Source: Asanoa ishikariensis (GTDB lineage: Bacteria; Actinomycetota; Actinomycetes; Mycobacteriales; Micromonosporaceae). From it: a stretch of DNA of 64,000 bases. The translations under genes were made by a program, and so were the position numbers. Shown here piece after piece: positions 1-9,747 of the stretch. How positions within the stretch are numbered: the first letter of the stretch is position 1; each line of letters starts with the position of its first letter. The notes under the pieces are model-generated. The model did no database searches, was not told the origin of the DNA, and saw nothing but the letters and a program-made list of their open reading frames with translations. The stretch is taken from contig NZ_FNQB01000001.1 in the NCBI RefSeq assembly GCF_900107455.1, positions 1,612,001 through 1,676,000 of the forward strand. The letters are read 5' to 3'.

Positions 1-902
1 TCGGTCGCCAGCGCGACGGTAGCGCCGGCGTCGAGCAGCCGGCGGGCGTCGGGATAAGGCGACCGGGTGGAGAACTCGGCGCCGGGCAGCAGCGTCGCGA
101 CGGTGTGCGACCCCGCGAGCGCGTCGATGTCGGCGCGGGACAGGTGGGTGCAGTGGTCGGCGCTGGCCGCGCCGAGCTCGACCGCGAGCTGCACGCCCTC
201 GCCGGGGCCGAGTTGGTTGGCGTGCACGCGTACGCCCAGGCCGGCGTCCTTGCCCACGGTCAGGATCGCCCGCGCGTGGTCGGCGTCGAAGGCGCCCTTC
301 TCGCAGAACACGTCGATCCACTTGGCGTGGGGCCGGGCGGCGCGCAGCATCGGACCGCAGACCAGCCCCACGTAGTCGTCCGCGCGGTTGGCGTATTCCG
401 GCGGGACCACGTGTGCGCCGAGGAAGGTCGTCTCCGAGGTGAACTCGGCCGCGATCCGCAGCGAGCGGGCCTCGTCGGCGACCGTCAGCCCGTACCCACT
501 CTTGATCTCGATGGTCGTCGTGCCCTGCCGCAGCGCCTCGGACCGCAGGCGGTCGACGTTGTCGCGCAGGAGGTCGTCGTCGGCGGCGCGGGTCGCGGCG
601 ACCGTGGTGCGGATGCCGCCGCCGGTGTAGGGCTCGCCGGCCATCCGGGCGGCGAACTCGGCGGCCCGGTCGCCCGCGAAGACCAGGTGGGCATGGCTGT
701 CGACGAAACCTGGCAGGACGGCGCCGCCCTGCGCGTCGATGCGCCGGTCGGCGGCGGGCGCGTAGCGGCTCGGGCCGATCCAGGCGATGTCGCCCTCTTC
801 GACCAGTACCGCCGCCTTGCGCCGGATCCCGAGCAGGCCGCCCTCGCCGGTGCCCGGAATGTTGGTCACCAGCTCGCCGATGTTGTCGATCACGAAACTC
901 AC
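1..902 (-). CDS. hutI: Imidazolonepropionase (3' end cut by window edge)
   Basis: Imidazolonepropionase hydrolyses 4-imidazolone-5-propionate to N-formimino-L-glutamate, the third step of histidine breakdown, in the cytosol. About 300 codons are visible on the minus strand. They carry the amidohydrolase metal motif DSHAHLVF, the GGGI(R)T stretch, the EIKSGYGL motif and VHANQLG, followed by SADHCTHL, all typical of HutI. The chosen start is a GTG at 902 whose GTGA overlaps the stop of hutF, so the two are probably translationally coupled. An in-frame GTG at 893 is the alternative. The C-terminus lies beyond base 1. Identification is secure from the motifs and from the operon. Confidence 0.93.
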   Translation of the reverse strand, partial: MSFVIDNIGELVTNIPGTGEGGLLGIRRKAAVLVEEGDIAWIGPSRYAPAADRRIDAQGGAVLPGFVDSHAHLVFAGDRAAEFAARMAGEPYTGGGIRTTVAATRAADDDLLRDNVDRLRSEALRQGTTTIEIKSGYGLTVADEARSLRIAAEFTSETTFLGAHVVPPEYANRADDYVGLVCGPMLRAARPHAKWIDVFCEKGAFDADHARAILTVGKDAGLGVRVHANQLGPGEGVQLAVELGAASADHCTHLSRADIDALAGSHTVATLLPGAEFSTRSPYPDARRLLDAGATVALAT

Positions 903-2236
903 CACAGGCTGTGCACCGCCTCTTCGAGCGCCGCCGGCACGTCTATCCGCACATGGTGCCCGTCGCGGACGGTGACCCGCCCGTCGACCACCACGGTGGT
1001 GACATCGGCGGCACTCGCGGTCAGGGGCGCGCCGACCGGCGGGGCGCCGGCCGTACGCGGGCTCTCCAGGTTGATCGTGACCAGGTCGGCCCGCTCGCCG
1101 GCCGCGATCCGCCCGACATCGGTCCAGCCCAGCGCGTTGTGCCCGGCCACCGCCGCGGCTCGGATGAGCTCGGCCGGCGTGAAGTGGCCGCGTCGCTCGG
1201 TGCGCAGCCGCTCGTCGGCCTCGAGCGCGCGCGCCTCCTCGAACAGGTCGATCACGGTCTGGCTGTCGCTGCCCAGGGAGAGCGGGCTGCCGGCGTCGGC
1301 CAACGCCCGGGCGGGGCCGATGCCGTCGGCGAGGTCGCGTTCGGTCGTCGGGCAGAAGCAGACGCCGGTGCCGGTGTCGCCGAGCAGGGTGCGGTCGAGG
1401 TCGGTGAGGTGCGTGGCGTGCACCGCGGTCGACCGCGCGCTGAGGACGCCGCTGTCGGAGAGCAACTCGGTCGGGGTGCGCCCGTGCGCGGCCACGCAGG
1501 CCTCGTTCTCGGCGCGCTGCTCGGAGAGGTGGAAATGCAGCGGACGGCCGGCGGTGCGCTCGGCGAACTCAGGAAGCAAGGCAGCCGGCACGGCACGAAC
1601 GGAGTGCAGCGCGGCGCCGATCCGCACGCTGTCGGCGTTGTCGCTGTTGGCGGCGTCGAGGCGGTCGAGCCGGGCCAGGTAGGCGTCGAGGTCCTGGTCC
1701 CCGAACCGGCGCTGGACACCCTCGAGCGGCTCGCCGTCGACGGTCGCGGTCAGGTAGAGCGCGTCGAGCAGCGTGATCCGGATGCCGGCCTGCGCCGCGG
1801 CCTCGATCAGCACCGCGCCCATCACGTTGGGATCGGGGTAGGGCTCGCCGTCGACATCGTGGTGCAGGTAGTGGAACTCGCCGACGGTGGTGATCCCGGC
1901 CAAGGCCATCTCGGCGTACGTGGCCCGGGCCAGCGCCAGGTAATCGTCCGGATCGAGCCGGCCGGCCAGCGCGTACATCCGGTCGCGCCAGGTCCAGAAA
2001 CTGCCCCGGTCGTCGGTGGTGCGCCCGCGCAGGGCGCGGTGGAACGCGTGCGAGTGCGCGTTGGCGAGCCCGGGCAGGGTGAGCCCAGGCAGCCGGATCG
2101 CGTCGGGCGGCGGCGTCGCGACCCCGACGGTGATCGCCGAGAACCGCGAGTCCACCACCTCGATCAGCACCCGGCCGGTCGGCGCCTCGTCAGACCCCAA
2201 CCAAGCCCAGTCGGCATACCAAAGCCCGTCGCTCAT
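899..2236 (-). CDS. hutF: Formimidoylglutamate deiminase
   Basis: HutF converts N-formimino-L-glutamate to N-formyl-L-glutamate and ammonia, the route used by actinobacteria and pseudomonads instead of formiminoglutamase. The 445-residue protein shows the amidohydrolase metal ligands [11 protein letters not shown] near residue 60, [16 protein letters not shown] and the late SLGSDSQ aspartate. The length is normal. The ATG at 2236 has a GGGGAGA ribosome site eight bases upstream. It lies 64 bases after the amidohydrolase gene and overlaps hutI by four bases. The activity calls for a following N-formylglutamate hydrolase, which the neighbouring M20 protein may supply. Confidence 0.93.
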   Translation of the reverse strand: MSDGLWYADWAWLGSDEAPTGRVLIEVVDSRFSAITVGVATPPPDAIRLPGLTLPGLANAHSHAFHRALRGRTTDDRGSFWTWRDRMYALAGRLDPDDYLALARATYAEMALAGITTVGEFHYLHHDVDGEPYPDPNVMGAVLIEAAAQAGIRITLLDALYLTATVDGEPLEGVQRRFGDQDLDAYLARLDRLDAANSDNADSVRIGAALHSVRAVPAALLPEFAERTAGRPLHFHLSEQRAENEACVAAHGRTPTELLSDSGVLSARSTAVHATHLTDLDRTLLGDTGTGVCFCPTTERDLADGIGPARALADAGSPLSLGSDSQTVIDLFEEARALEADERLRTERRGHFTPAELIRAAAVAGHNALGWTDVGRIAAGERADLVTINLESPRTAGAPPVGAPLTASAADVTTVVVDGRVTVRDGHHVRIDVPAALEEAVHSLW

Positions 2237-2300
2237 GCGCTCTCCCCGCTGCGCGTGGAGAGGCAGGAGCTCCAGTCACTGAGCTGGCTTGGTCGCTCGG

Positions 2301-3563
2301 TCATCGCGCCACCCCCTCGTCATGATCAACGAGTGGCTGGGCGGACAGTTCCTCCAGTACGCGGGCCAGGGCCTTGACGCCTTCCGCGCAGTCGGCGTCG
2401 CTGGCCGACTCGGCGGGGGCGTGGCTGACACCGGTGGGGTTGCGGACGAAGAGCATCGCTGTGGGTAGGTGGGCGGAGAGCACGCCGGCGTCGTGCCCGG
2501 CGCCGGTCGGCAGGATCGGTGCGCCGCCGAGCAACCCGGCCAGGTTCGAGGCCAGCGTCGGGTCGAAGCGGACCTCGCCCGTGGTCGACTCGGCGGTGAA
2601 CCGGATGGCGGTGCCGTCGCGGCCGGCTCGCTCGGTCGCCTTCTTGGCAACCGCTTCGACCAGCCCTGCCAGGGTCTCGTCGTCGGCGGCCCGGGCGTCG
2701 AGCCAGCCGCGCACGGCGGCGGGGATCGCGTTGGTCGCGTTCGGGGTGACCTCGACCCGGCCGACCGTCGCGTGCGCGCCGCGCAGCCGGGCCTCCTTGT
2801 TGGCGGCCAGCACCGTGAACGCGTAGGTCAGCATCGGGTCGCGCCGGTCGGTCATCAGCGTGGTGCCGGCGTGGTTGCCCTCGCCCTCGACGTCGAAGCG
2901 CCACCGCCCGTGCGGCCAGATCGCGCTGGCCACGCCGATCGGGCCGGCCAGCGCGCGGCCCTGCTCGACGTGGAGCTCGACATAGGCGTCGAAGCGAGCG
3001 ACCAGTTCGGGTCGTGCACCGGCCGGGGTGGCACCGAGCACGTCGCCCAGGCTAATCCCGTCGCGGTCGGTCAAGGCGGCGGCTCGTTGCGGGTCGATCG
3101 CCCCGGTCAGCAGCCGCGAACCGAGGCAGGCCACGCCGAACCGCGACCCCTCCTCCTCCGCGAAGGCGGCCACCGTGATCGGCCGCGTGGGCTGGAAACC
3201 GCGCTCGCGCAGAAGATCCACAGCAAGGAACGCGGACACGATGCCCAACGGCCCGTCAAACGCCCCACCGTGCGGCACGGAATCGAAATGACTCCCGGTC
3301 AGCACCCCGCCCGGCGCCGCACCAGAAAGCCGCTCGTCCGACGTGGGCGACCAAACGGCGAAGAGGTTGCCGTTGCCGTCGTCGGTGACCGGCATCCCGC
3401 GCCGAGCGGCCTGGACGCGGAACCAATCGCGCAGCGCGACCTCGGCCGGCGACCAAGCGAACCGCAGGTAGCCGCCGTCCGGGGCGCGGCCGATGCCCGA
3501 CAGCTCCGCCCACACCTCGCGGAAGGTGTGCACCAGGGCAGGATCGGTGGACAAGGTCTTCAC
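2301..3563 (-). CDS. M20-family amidohydrolase (allantoate amidohydrolase / N-carbamoylase type) in the hut operon
   Basis: A 420-residue zinc peptidase-like hydrolase of the allantoate amidohydrolase / N-carbamoyl-L-amino-acid hydrolase family. Visible features are the metal motif [15 protein letters not shown], the EEEGSRF motif with the bridging glutamates, YVELHVEQG, and GAGHDAG near the C-terminus. The GTG start at 3563 overlaps the hutU stop (GTGA), so translation is coupled to urocanase. Family knowledge says the enzyme cleaves ureido or amide groups. Its place between hutU and hutF suggests, as inference, that it hydrolyses N-formylglutamate to glutamate and formate, since no HutG is seen here. 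True allantoate degradation is possible but no purine genes are nearby. Confidence 0.85.
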   Translation of the reverse strand: MKTLSTDPALVHTFREVWAELSGIGRAPDGGYLRFAWSPAEVALRDWFRVQAARRGMPVTDDGNGNLFAVWSPTSDERLSGAAPGGVLTGSHFDSVPHGGAFDGPLGIVSAFLAVDLLRERGFQPTRPITVAAFAEEEGSRFGVACLGSRLLTGAIDPQRAAALTDRDGISLGDVLGATPAGARPELVARFDAYVELHVEQGRALAGPIGVASAIWPHGRWRFDVEGEGNHAGTTLMTDRRDPMLTYAFTVLAANKEARLRGAHATVGRVEVTPNATNAIPAAVRGWLDARAADDETLAGLVEAVAKKATERAGRDGTAIRFTAESTTGEVRFDPTLASNLAGLLGGAPILPTGAGHDAGVLSAHLPTAMLFVRNPTGVSHAPAESASDADCAEGVKALARVLEELSAQPLVDHDEGVAR

Positions 3564-5194
3564 TCCGCCATCGGGATGCGCACGCCGCGCTCGGTGGCCA
3601 CCTCGGTGGCCCGGTCGTAGCCCGCGTCGACGTGGCGGATGACGCCCATCCCCGGGTCGTTGGTGAGGACGCGCTCGATCTTCTGCCCGGCCAGCGCCGT
3701 GCCGTCGGCGACGCAGACCTGGCCGGCGTGGATGGAGCGGCCGATGCCGACGCCGCCGCCGTGGTGGATGGACACCCAGGAGGCGCCGCTGGCGGTGTTG
3801 ACCAGGGCGTTGAGGAGCGGCCAGTCGGCGATCGCGTCGGAGCCGTCGGCCATCGCCTCGGTCTCGCGGTAGGGAGAGGCGACCGAGCCCGCGTCGAGGT
3901 GGTCGCGGCCGATCACGAGCGGCGCCGACAGCTCGCCGGAGGCCACCATGTCGTTGAACCGGACGCCGGCCTTGTCACGCTCGCCGTAGCCCAGCCAGCA
4001 GATCCGGGCCGGTAGCCCCTGGAAGGCCACCCGCTCGCCGGCCAGCTTGATCCACCGGGCCAGCGACTCGTTCTCGGGGAACAGGTCGAGCACCGCCCGG
4101 TCGGTCGCCGCGATGTCGGCCGGGTCGCCGGACAGCGCCGCCCAGCGGAACGGGCCCTTGCCCTCGGCGAACAGCGGACGGATGTAGGCCGGGACGAAGC
4201 CAGGGAAGGCGAACGCCCGCTCGAAGCCGCCTAGCTGCGCCTCGCCGCGGATGGAGTTGCCGTAGTCGAACACCTCGGCGCCCGCGTCCATGAAGCCGAC
4301 CATCGCGGCCACGTGCGCGGCCATCGAGGCTCGTGCGCGATCCGTGAACTCCTCGGGCTTCGACGCCGCATAGGAGGGCGCGTCGGCAAGGTCGACGCCC
4401 TCCGGGATGTAGGACAGCGGGTCGTGCGCGCTGGTCTGGTCGGTGACGATGTCGATCTCGACGCCTCGACGCAGCAGCTCGGGGAAAACCGAAGCCGCGT
4501 TGCCGACGACGCCGACCGACAGCGCCCGCCGCTCGGTCTTGGCGGCCAGGGCCAGCGAGACCGCCTCGTCCAACGACGAGGCGACCACGTCGAGGTAGCG
4601 CGCCGCCACCCGCCGTTCGAGCCGGGACTGGTCGATGTCGACGATCAGGCAGACCCCGTCGTTCATGGTGACCGCGAGCGGCTGCGCCCCACCCATCCCG
4701 CCGCACCCGGCGGTCAGGGTCAGCGTGCCGGCCAGCGACCCACCGAACCGCTTGGCCGCGACGGCCGCGAAGGTCTCGTAGGTCCCTTGCAGGATGCCCT
4801 GCGTGCCGATGTAGATCCAGGAGCCGGCGGTCATCTGCCCGTACATGGTCAGGCCGAGCTTCTCCAGGCGGCGGAACTCGGGCCAGGTCGCCCAGTCGCC
4901 CACCAGGTTGGAGTTGGCCAGCAGCACCCGCGGCGCCCACTCGTGGGTGCGGAAGACGCCGACCGGCCGGCCGGACTGCACCAGCATCGTCTCGTCGTCG
5001 CGCAGGGTGTCGAGCGTACGCACGATGGCGTGGAACGACGGCCAGTCGCGCGCCGCCTTGCCCGTGCCGCCGTAGACCACCAGGTCGTCAGGCCGCTCGG
5101 CCACCTCGGGGTCGAGGTTGTTGATCAGCATCCGCTTGGCGGCCTCTTGCTGCCAGCCAAGGGCGGTGATGGTGCTGCCACGAGGTGCGCGCAC
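3560..5194 (-). CDS. hutU: Urocanate hydratase
   Basis: Urocanase adds water to urocanate to give imidazolonepropionate using tightly bound NAD+. The 544-residue product carries the NAD-binding run [12 protein letters not shown], the signature [14 protein letters not shown], and [12 protein letters not shown] near residue 40, which holds the conserved tyrosine. The reading frame is open further upstream, but GTG at 5194 is preceded at the ideal distance by a perfect AGGAGG (complement of 5202-5207) that overlaps the stop codon of the regulator gene. This gives the family's normal length. It is the first structural gene of the operon after the regulator. Confidence 0.96.
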   Translation of the reverse strand: MRAPRGSTITALGWQQEAAKRMLINNLDPEVAERPDDLVVYGGTGKAARDWPSFHAIVRTLDTLRDDETMLVQSGRPVGVFRTHEWAPRVLLANSNLVGDWATWPEFRRLEKLGLTMYGQMTAGSWIYIGTQGILQGTYETFAAVAAKRFGGSLAGTLTLTAGCGGMGGAQPLAVTMNDGVCLIVDIDQSRLERRVAARYLDVVASSLDEAVSLALAAKTERRALSVGVVGNAASVFPELLRRGVEIDIVTDQTSAHDPLSYIPEGVDLADAPSYAASKPEEFTDRARASMAAHVAAMVGFMDAGAEVFDYGNSIRGEAQLGGFERAFAFPGFVPAYIRPLFAEGKGPFRWAALSGDPADIAATDRAVLDLFPENESLARWIKLAGERVAFQGLPARICWLGYGERDKAGVRFNDMVASGELSAPLVIGRDHLDAGSVASPYRETEAMADGSDAIADWPLLNALVNTASGASWVSIHHGGGVGIGRSIHAGQVCVADGTALAGQKIERVLTNDPGMGVIRHVDAGYDRATEVATERGVRIPMAE

Positions 5195-5205
5195 GAGAGG
5201 GCCTC

Positions 5206-6039
5206 CTAGCTCACGAACAACTGACGACGGGACGCGGAACGTTCGAACTCTTCGAGCCGGCGCTGCGACTCGGTCGGGGCCGCGTCGCAAAGTGCCTGCA
5301 GCAGCACCATGGCCAGCGCCATCGGAGCAGCGTGCAGGTCGAAGACGAGCTGAGCGCCGACGGCGGCGGTCAACACGATGTCGGCGTGGTCGGCGGCCGG
5401 GCCGACCGCGGAGTCGGTGATCAGCACGACCGACAGGCCGTCGGCGCGGGCTGCCCGCAGAGCCTCGATCGCCTCGCGCGGATAGCGGGGTAGGACCATC
5501 GCCAGCAGCGCGGTCGCCCCGGCCTCGCGAGCCTGGTCGACCCGGTCGGCCAGCATGCTGCCGCCGGTTTCGAGCAGTCGGACGTCGGGATGCACCTTCG
5601 CCGCGAAATAGGAGAAGTACGACGCCAAGGGCGCCGCCGAGCGCAGACCCAGCACCGGCAACGGACGGCTGGCGGCCAACAGGGCGCCGGCCTGGCTGAG
5701 TCGATCAGGATCACCCAAGCGCGCAGCCAGGTCGTGCAGGTTGTCGGCCTCGGCCCGCAGCGCGACCTGGAGCTCGTTGTCGCCGGCCCAGGCCACGTCG
5801 ATCGAGGGGCTGACCAGCTCGCGCAGCTTGCGGCGCAGCGCCGGATAGCCGTCGTAGCCCAGTGCCATCGCCAGCCGGGTCACGCTCGGCTGGCTGACCT
5901 GCGCGAGCTCGGCGACCTCGGAGGCCGAGAGGTAGGCCGCGGACGAGGCGTTCTGCACGAGGCAGTGCGCGATCCGCCGCTGGGTCGGCGTCAGCCGAAC
6001 CCCACGGAACAGATCCACCACACGAACGCCTTCATTCAC
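5206..6039 (-). CDS. RpiR/MurR-family transcriptional regulator of the hut operon
   Basis: Predicted sugar-isomerase-type regulator: an N-terminal RpiR helix-turn-helix ([16 protein letters not shown], then [19 protein letters not shown]) followed by a SIS domain ([30 protein letters not shown]). The stop codon overlaps the hutU ribosome site, so it is the leader gene of the hut operon and probably its regulator, with urocanate or a related imidazole as a guess for the ligand. The start is uncertain. GTG at 6039 gives 277 residues, an upstream TTG at 6075 is possible, and GTG at 6021 has a GAAGG element in front. An inverted repeat lies at the 5' end. Confidence 0.85.
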   Translation of the reverse strand: MNEGVRVVDLFRGVRLTPTQRRIAHCLVQNASSAAYLSASEVAELAQVSQPSVTRLAMALGYDGYPALRRKLRELVSPSIDVAWAGDNELQVALRAEADNLHDLAARLGDPDRLSQAGALLAASRPLPVLGLRSAAPLASYFSYFAAKVHPDVRLLETGGSMLADRVDQAREAGATALLAMVLPRYPREAIEALRAARADGLSVVLITDSAVGPAADHADIVLTAAVGAQLVFDLHAAPMALAMVLLQALCDAAPTESQRRLEEFERSASRRQLFVS

Positions 6040-6045
6040 GAAGGC
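6028..6045. promoter_or_regulatory. Inverted repeat at the start of the hut regulator gene (candidate autoregulatory site)
   Basis: GCCTTC and GAAGGC form perfect 6-base arms around ATTCAC, directly at the 5' end of the RpiR-type gene and in the 107-base space that separates it from the divergent methyltransferase gene. RpiR regulators usually bind such inverted repeats and control their own operon. Function is inferred only from position and symmetry. Confidence 0.4.
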
Positions 6046-6110
6046 AGAGTATGCATAGAACCATTCAGGAAACAAGCACGTGCGGCGATTCTGCGGTGAC
6101 GGTTAGCTGT

Positions 6111-6139
6111 GTGACGCAGGTAACACCGTCTGGTACAAC
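6111..6139 (+). promoter_or_regulatory. Candidate leaderless promoter of the methyltransferase gene
   Basis: GTGACG (6111-6116) and TACAAC (6134-6139) are separated by exactly 17 bases and match vegetative -35 and -10 hexamers at four or more positions. The expected transcription start falls on or next to the GTG at 6146, and no ribosome binding site is present, so the mRNA would be leaderless, as is common in actinobacteria. Confidence 0.55.
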
Positions 6140-6145
6140 TGCCGC

Positions 6146-6979
6146 GTGAACCGGACGAGACTTCGCAGAGCCATCGCCCGCACACCACTCGCACCGGTGG
6201 CGGCGTTCCCGCACCGGCTGCGTCGGGTTGCCCGCCACGACGCGAGAGTCATCGGCACCTCGGTGCGGTGGCTCTTCACCTCCCGTGAACATCACAACTA
6301 CACCTACGAGTTGACCAAGCTGTCCCGCGAACACCTGGCCTGGTTCGTCAGCATCACCTGCGCGGTGCCGGTCGCCACGGTTCGCGGCTATTTCGGCGAG
6401 ATCGACGACGACGCGGACCTGCGCGACCACATCACCGCGGCCACGACGGCGTCCGCGCGCCGTGGCCTGGCCGACAAGCAGGTCAGATACGCCAGGCGCA
6501 TCGGCTGGTACGCGATCGTGCGCGCCCGCCGCCCCTCCCACGTCGTGGAGACCGGTGTCGACAAAGGACTCGGCACCTGCGTGATCGCGGCCGCCCTGCT
6601 CCGTAACACCGCGGAGGGCTCGCCGGGCCGGGTCACCTCGCTCGACATCAACCCCGAGGCCGGTTACCTGGCCCGCAGCACGCCGTGGGCCGACGTGGTC
6701 GACCTGGTGATCGGCGACTCGATCGCCTCGATCGGCGCGCTGGACCGCAAGGTCGACATGTTCCTGCACGACAGCGACCACAGCGTGGCCCACGAACGGC
6801 GCGAGTTCGAGGCCGTCGAGGCCAAGCTGGCACCGGGCGGCATGCTGCTGACCGACAACGTGACGATGACCAACGTGCTGGCCGAGCACGCCGAACGCAC
6901 AGGCCGGAAGTTTCTGGCCTATCGGGAGACTCCGTCCAAGCACTGGTTCCCGGGCGACGGAATAGGCCTCGCCTGGTGA
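6146..6979 (+). CDS. Class I SAM-dependent methyltransferase
   Basis: A 277-residue protein with a Rossmann-type methyltransferase core in its second half. VVETGVDKGLGTCVIAAALL (around residue 132) is the SAM-binding motif I, SLDINPEAG the acidic loop, and DMFLHDSDHSVAHERREF followed by LAPGGMLLTDN the later strands. The DxDH pattern resembles O-methyltransferases of the Methyltransf_24 group that methylate sugars or phenolics, but the substrate cannot be read from sequence. The first 80 residues are basic and lack a signal peptide. It reads divergently from the hut operon and stands alone. Start GTG fits the leaderless promoter just upstream. Confidence 0.82.
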   Translation: MNRTRLRRAIARTPLAPVAAFPHRLRRVARHDARVIGTSVRWLFTSREHHNYTYELTKLSREHLAWFVSITCAVPVATVRGYFGEIDDDADLRDHITAATTASARRGLADKQVRYARRIGWYAIVRARRPSHVVETGVDKGLGTCVIAAALLRNTAEGSPGRVTSLDINPEAGYLARSTPWADVVDLVIGDSIASIGALDRKVDMFLHDSDHSVAHERREFEAVEAKLAPGGMLLTDNVTMTNVLAEHAERTGRKFLAYRETPSKHWFPGDGIGLAW

Positions 6980-7004
6980 CGGTGGCGGGTGGCACCCTGA
7001 AGCG

Positions 7005-7811
7005 ATGCGATTGGGCGCCATCTACACGTACCCCGTGAAGGGTTGTCACCGCGTCACCCACGACGACGCACGCGTCGAGCCGTGGGGCCTGGCCGGCGAC
7101 CGCCGCTGGATGATCGTCGATGCCGACGGCGTCGGAGTGACCCAGCGGGAGACCGCCGCGCTCGTCTTCCTGGGCGCGGCGGTCCGACCGGGCGCGCTGC
7201 GGCTGACCGCGCCCGGACGTGACGAGATCACGATCCAGGAGCCGCCACCGGCGTACGACGTGGGCGTCAAGATCTTCAAAAGCCGCCGCGCACCCGTGCC
7301 GACGCGACCAGCCGGCCCCGAGGCGGACGCCTGGCTCAGCGAGTTCCTCGAGCGGCCGGTTCGGTTGATGTTCCTGCACGACCCGACCGCGCACGTGCCC
7401 GGCGCCAGCGCGACGCTGGGCACGATGTCGTTCGCGGACGGCTACCCGCTGCTGCTCGCCAACAAGGCGTCGCTCGGAGCGCTCAACGACTGGCTGCTGG
7501 ACGAGGGCGACGAACCGGTGCCGATCACCCGGTTCCGCCCGAACATCGTCGTCGAGGGCGCGGCGCCGTGGGCCGAAGACGGTTGGGCCGGTGGCCGGCT
7601 GCGGGTAGGCGAGGTCGTCTTCCAAGCGATCAGCCTGTGCGACCGCTGCGTGGTGACCACGATCGACCAGGAGACGGCCGAGAAGGGCAAGCAGCCGCTG
7701 CGCGCGCTGGGCCAGCACCGCAACATCGACAAGGGCCTGATGTTCGGCCTTAACCTGGTGCCGACGCAGCCGGGCCGCATCTCCCTCGGTGACGAGGTGG
7801 CAGTTCTCTAG
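7005..7811 (+). CDS. MOSC domain protein (YcbX/mARC-like)
   Basis: A 268-residue protein with the MOSC N-terminal beta-barrel (YTYPVKGCHRVTHDDARVEPWGLAGDRRWM) followed by the MOSC domain. ITRFRPNIVV, the cysteine pair in LCDRCVVTTID (about residue 210) and LGQHRNIDKG are visible. Family members carry molybdenum cofactor through this cysteine and reduce N-hydroxylated compounds, usually with a redox partner. No ferredoxin domain is fused here, so an external reductase would be needed. No molybdenum-cofactor genes lie nearby. The ATG at 7005 has only a weak ribosome site and sits 25 bases after the methyltransferase stop. Confidence 0.87.
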   Translation: MRLGAIYTYPVKGCHRVTHDDARVEPWGLAGDRRWMIVDADGVGVTQRETAALVFLGAAVRPGALRLTAPGRDEITIQEPPPAYDVGVKIFKSRRAPVPTRPAGPEADAWLSEFLERPVRLMFLHDPTAHVPGASATLGTMSFADGYPLLLANKASLGALNDWLLDEGDEPVPITRFRPNIVVEGAAPWAEDGWAGGRLRVGEVVFQAISLCDRCVVTTIDQETAEKGKQPLRALGQHRNIDKGLMFGLNLVPTQPGRISLGDEVAVL

Positions 7812-7885
7812 CGCGGGTTGTCGAAGAGCCGATCTCCGCTCCGACGTACGAGGTGAAGGAACACTCTCGCGAAGGAGCGGTTGCG

Positions 7886-8443
7886 ATGCGCAAGGTCATC
7901 TACTGGGTGCACACGTCGGTCGACGGTTTCGTCGACGGCCCGAACGGCGAGTTCGACTGGGCGTCGATGGGGCCGGAGCTGTCCGCGTACGGGAAGGAGG
8001 TCCACGACCGCGTCGACACCTTCCTGTATGGCCGCGTGGTCTGGGAGATGATGTCCAGTTACTGGCCGACCGCCGACCAGGTCTCGGACCACCCGCACGA
8101 CATCGAGTTCGCCCCACTCTGGCGATCAACCCCGAAGATCGTCTTTTCGCGTACGCTCCGCGGCCCGCTCGACCACGGCGCCCGCGTGATCAGCGCGGTG
8201 ACCGAGCTGACGGCTCTGAAGGCCGCGCCTGGCAAGGACTTGCTGCTCAACGGCGGCTCGCAGTTGGCCGGGGTACTCGCCGAACACGGCCTGCTGGACG
8301 AGATCCAGGTGATGGTCCACCCCGTCGTGCTCGGTGGTGGCAAGCGGGTACTGCCCCTCGACAAGGCCCGGGTCAACCTGGACCTGGTCGACTCCCGAAC
8401 CCTGGACGGCCGCACAGTGCTGCACACCTACGTCCCGCGGTGA
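7886..8443 (+). CDS. Dihydrofolate-reductase-fold (RibD C-terminal) family protein
   Basis: A 185-residue NADPH-dependent reductase-like protein of the RibD_C/YyaP group. SVDGFVDGPNGEFDW, FLYGRVVWEMM, KIVFSRTLRG, LLLNGGSQLAGVLAEHGLLD and VHPVVLGGGKRVLP are the usual blocks of this family. The frame is open upstream, but ATG at 7886 has a strong GAAGGAG ribosome site and gives the standard length. The physiological substrate of these stand-alone proteins is generally unknown. Riboflavin synthesis is unlikely since the deaminase domain is missing. Confidence 0.87.
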   Translation: MRKVIYWVHTSVDGFVDGPNGEFDWASMGPELSAYGKEVHDRVDTFLYGRVVWEMMSSYWPTADQVSDHPHDIEFAPLWRSTPKIVFSRTLRGPLDHGARVISAVTELTALKAAPGKDLLLNGGSQLAGVLAEHGLLDEIQVMVHPVVLGGGKRVLPLDKARVNLDLVDSRTLDGRTVLHTYVPR

Positions 8444-8451
8444 GGTCGAAG

Positions 8452-8739
8452 TCAGACGTCCAAGGTCAACCGAACCGTCACGGTGTCACCGATGTCGATC
8501 CGCTCAGCCTTACGCACAGCGGTCTTGAGCGGCACGATATAGCCGCCGTTCTTGGGCCACAACGAGGTAGTGAACCCGGTGGCGCCGATCCGCACCCCGA
8601 CGGGAATCATGCCCCAGCCATAGCTGACCAGGTCGGCGTTGGCCGCCAACTCCACACACTGCGCCTCAGGCACCGTAACGAAATGCCACGGTGCCGGCCC
8701 CTTCCAAAACCAGATCTCGCCGTCGAACACCAATTCCAT
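8452..8739 (-). CDS. DUF1905 domain protein
   Basis: A 95-residue protein matching the DUF1905 pattern: FDGEIWFWKGPAPWHFVTVP at the start, then WGMIPVGVRIGATGFTTSLWP and the closing GDTVTVRLTLDV. It folds as a small beta-barrel and in other bacteria is often fused to a YdeI/OmpD-like segment, which is absent here. It converges on the RibD-C gene with eight bases between stops. Function unknown. Confidence 0.82.
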   Translation of the reverse strand: MELVFDGEIWFWKGPAPWHFVTVPEAQCVELAANADLVSYGWGMIPVGVRIGATGFTTSLWPKNGGYIVPLKTAVRKAERIDIGDTVTVRLTLDV

Positions 8740-8767
8740 CGGCCCACCATAGGAGCCGGAGGTGCGG

Positions 8768-9208
8768 CTAGAACAGCCTCCCGCGGTACGGGTGTGGTCG
8801 CTGCCAGGTCTGCTCCCACAGCAGCACCTCGGCCTGTGGCCTGGGCAGATCCGGCCAAAAGTCGCGCACGATGCTGGCGCTCTCTGGCCGGTTCGCGAGG
8901 AAGGCCCAGTACAGCTCCACCGTCTCGCGAAACTCGGCCAGGTTGTAGCGTCCGCGTTCGTCGTCGGCCCAGTAGTTGCTGAAAGTCACGCCCTGCTGTG
9001 TCAGCGTCAGGTCGTAGTGCTCGCTGCTCCAAGGCTCGACCGGACGGCCAGCCGCGACGTCGTCGACCATCGCGAGCGCGTCGAGGCAGACACCCATTAT
9101 CAACGAGATGTCGATGATGGCCCACGCGCCGAGCGCGCGATAGCGCTGGTCGTCGACTACGAAGCGGGCGGTGCCGAGGTCGCTGAGGTGGAACCGGATG
9201 AAGCTCAT
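8768..9208 (-). CDS. Candidate immunity protein of the EndoU toxin locus
   Basis: A 146-residue acidic soluble protein directly downstream of the EndoU-domain gene, 17 bases away, with a GAAGGA ribosome site before the ATG. The sequence is rich in tryptophan, tyrosine and acidic residues, for example EPWSSEHYDLTLTQQG and YWADDERGRYNLAEF, with no signal peptide or membrane segment. I do not recognise a named family. Its position as the last gene after a polymorphic toxin nuclease is where the immunity partner normally sits, so the role is inferred from context. It would neutralise the RNase in the producing cytosol. Confidence 0.6.
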   Translation of the reverse strand: MSFIRFHLSDLGTARFVVDDQRYRALGAWAIIDISLIMGVCLDALAMVDDVAAGRPVEPWSSEHYDLTLTQQGVTFSNYWADDERGRYNLAEFRETVELYWAFLANRPESASIVRDFWPDLPRPQAEVLLWEQTWQRPHPYRGRLF

Positions 9209-9225
9209 GCGGTCCTTCGTGAGGG

Positions 9226-9744
9226 TCAGGGGAGCACTGGCCAGCCATGTCTCAGGGCGCCACTCGCCGGGTCAAAGTAGCCCTGGATGACAATCCCGGA
9301 GTACCTGCCTTCCCACATGTTAGTGGTGCCGGCGACATGGGTGTGGTTGCGGAAAGCACCCGCGATCGCGGCGTCGACCTGGGCCGGAGTCCAATGGTCA
9401 GGAAAGAAGGAACTGACGCCATCGTTACCTCCCTTGGGCTTCCATCTGCCCTGCGGCGGATCGAGTGCGGGATCGAAGTATTCGGGTCGCCCGGTGTAGA
9501 CGCCGGTGCGGGTGTCGCGGGTGACCGAGCCCGGCCGTAGGCGGCGACCTGGAATGTCTTGGCCGCCGGGACGGTAGTGGTAGCCGGACCCGGTCGGCTT
9601 GCTCGGTCGGACATCGCCACGGAAGACGTGGTCGAGACCGCGTGGACCCATCCGGCCAGGACGGGATCGCTTCTTGGCACGGCGCAAGTAAGCCAGCGCC
9701 GCGCGAAGCAGCTTGCCGCTGCCGCCCGTCCGTCGCGCCGCCAT
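9226..9744 (-). CDS. EndoU-type nuclease domain protein (toxin C-terminal module)
   Basis: A 172-residue protein. The basic first 35 residues look like a linker, and the rest resembles the bacterial EndoU toxin domain: GLDHVFRGDVRP and GSGYHYRPGG near residues 35-60 supply the first histidines, SSFFPDHWTPAQVDAAI and THVAG follow, and GRYSGIVIQGYFDPASGAL precedes a YP-like end (GWPVLP). Known members are metal-independent RNases delivered as polymorphic toxins. The ATG at 9744 is in the same frame as the upstream gene, separated from it only by TGA-CCG, so the two genes look like halves of one toxin. The predicted partner immunity gene follows. Confidence 0.78.
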   Translation of the reverse strand: MAARRTGGSGKLLRAALAYLRRAKKRSRPGRMGPRGLDHVFRGDVRPSKPTGSGYHYRPGGQDIPGRRLRPGSVTRDTRTGVYTGRPEYFDPALDPPQGRWKPKGGNDGVSSFFPDHWTPAQVDAAIAGAFRNHTHVAGTTNMWEGRYSGIVIQGYFDPASGALRHGWPVLP

Positions 9745-9747
9745 CGG

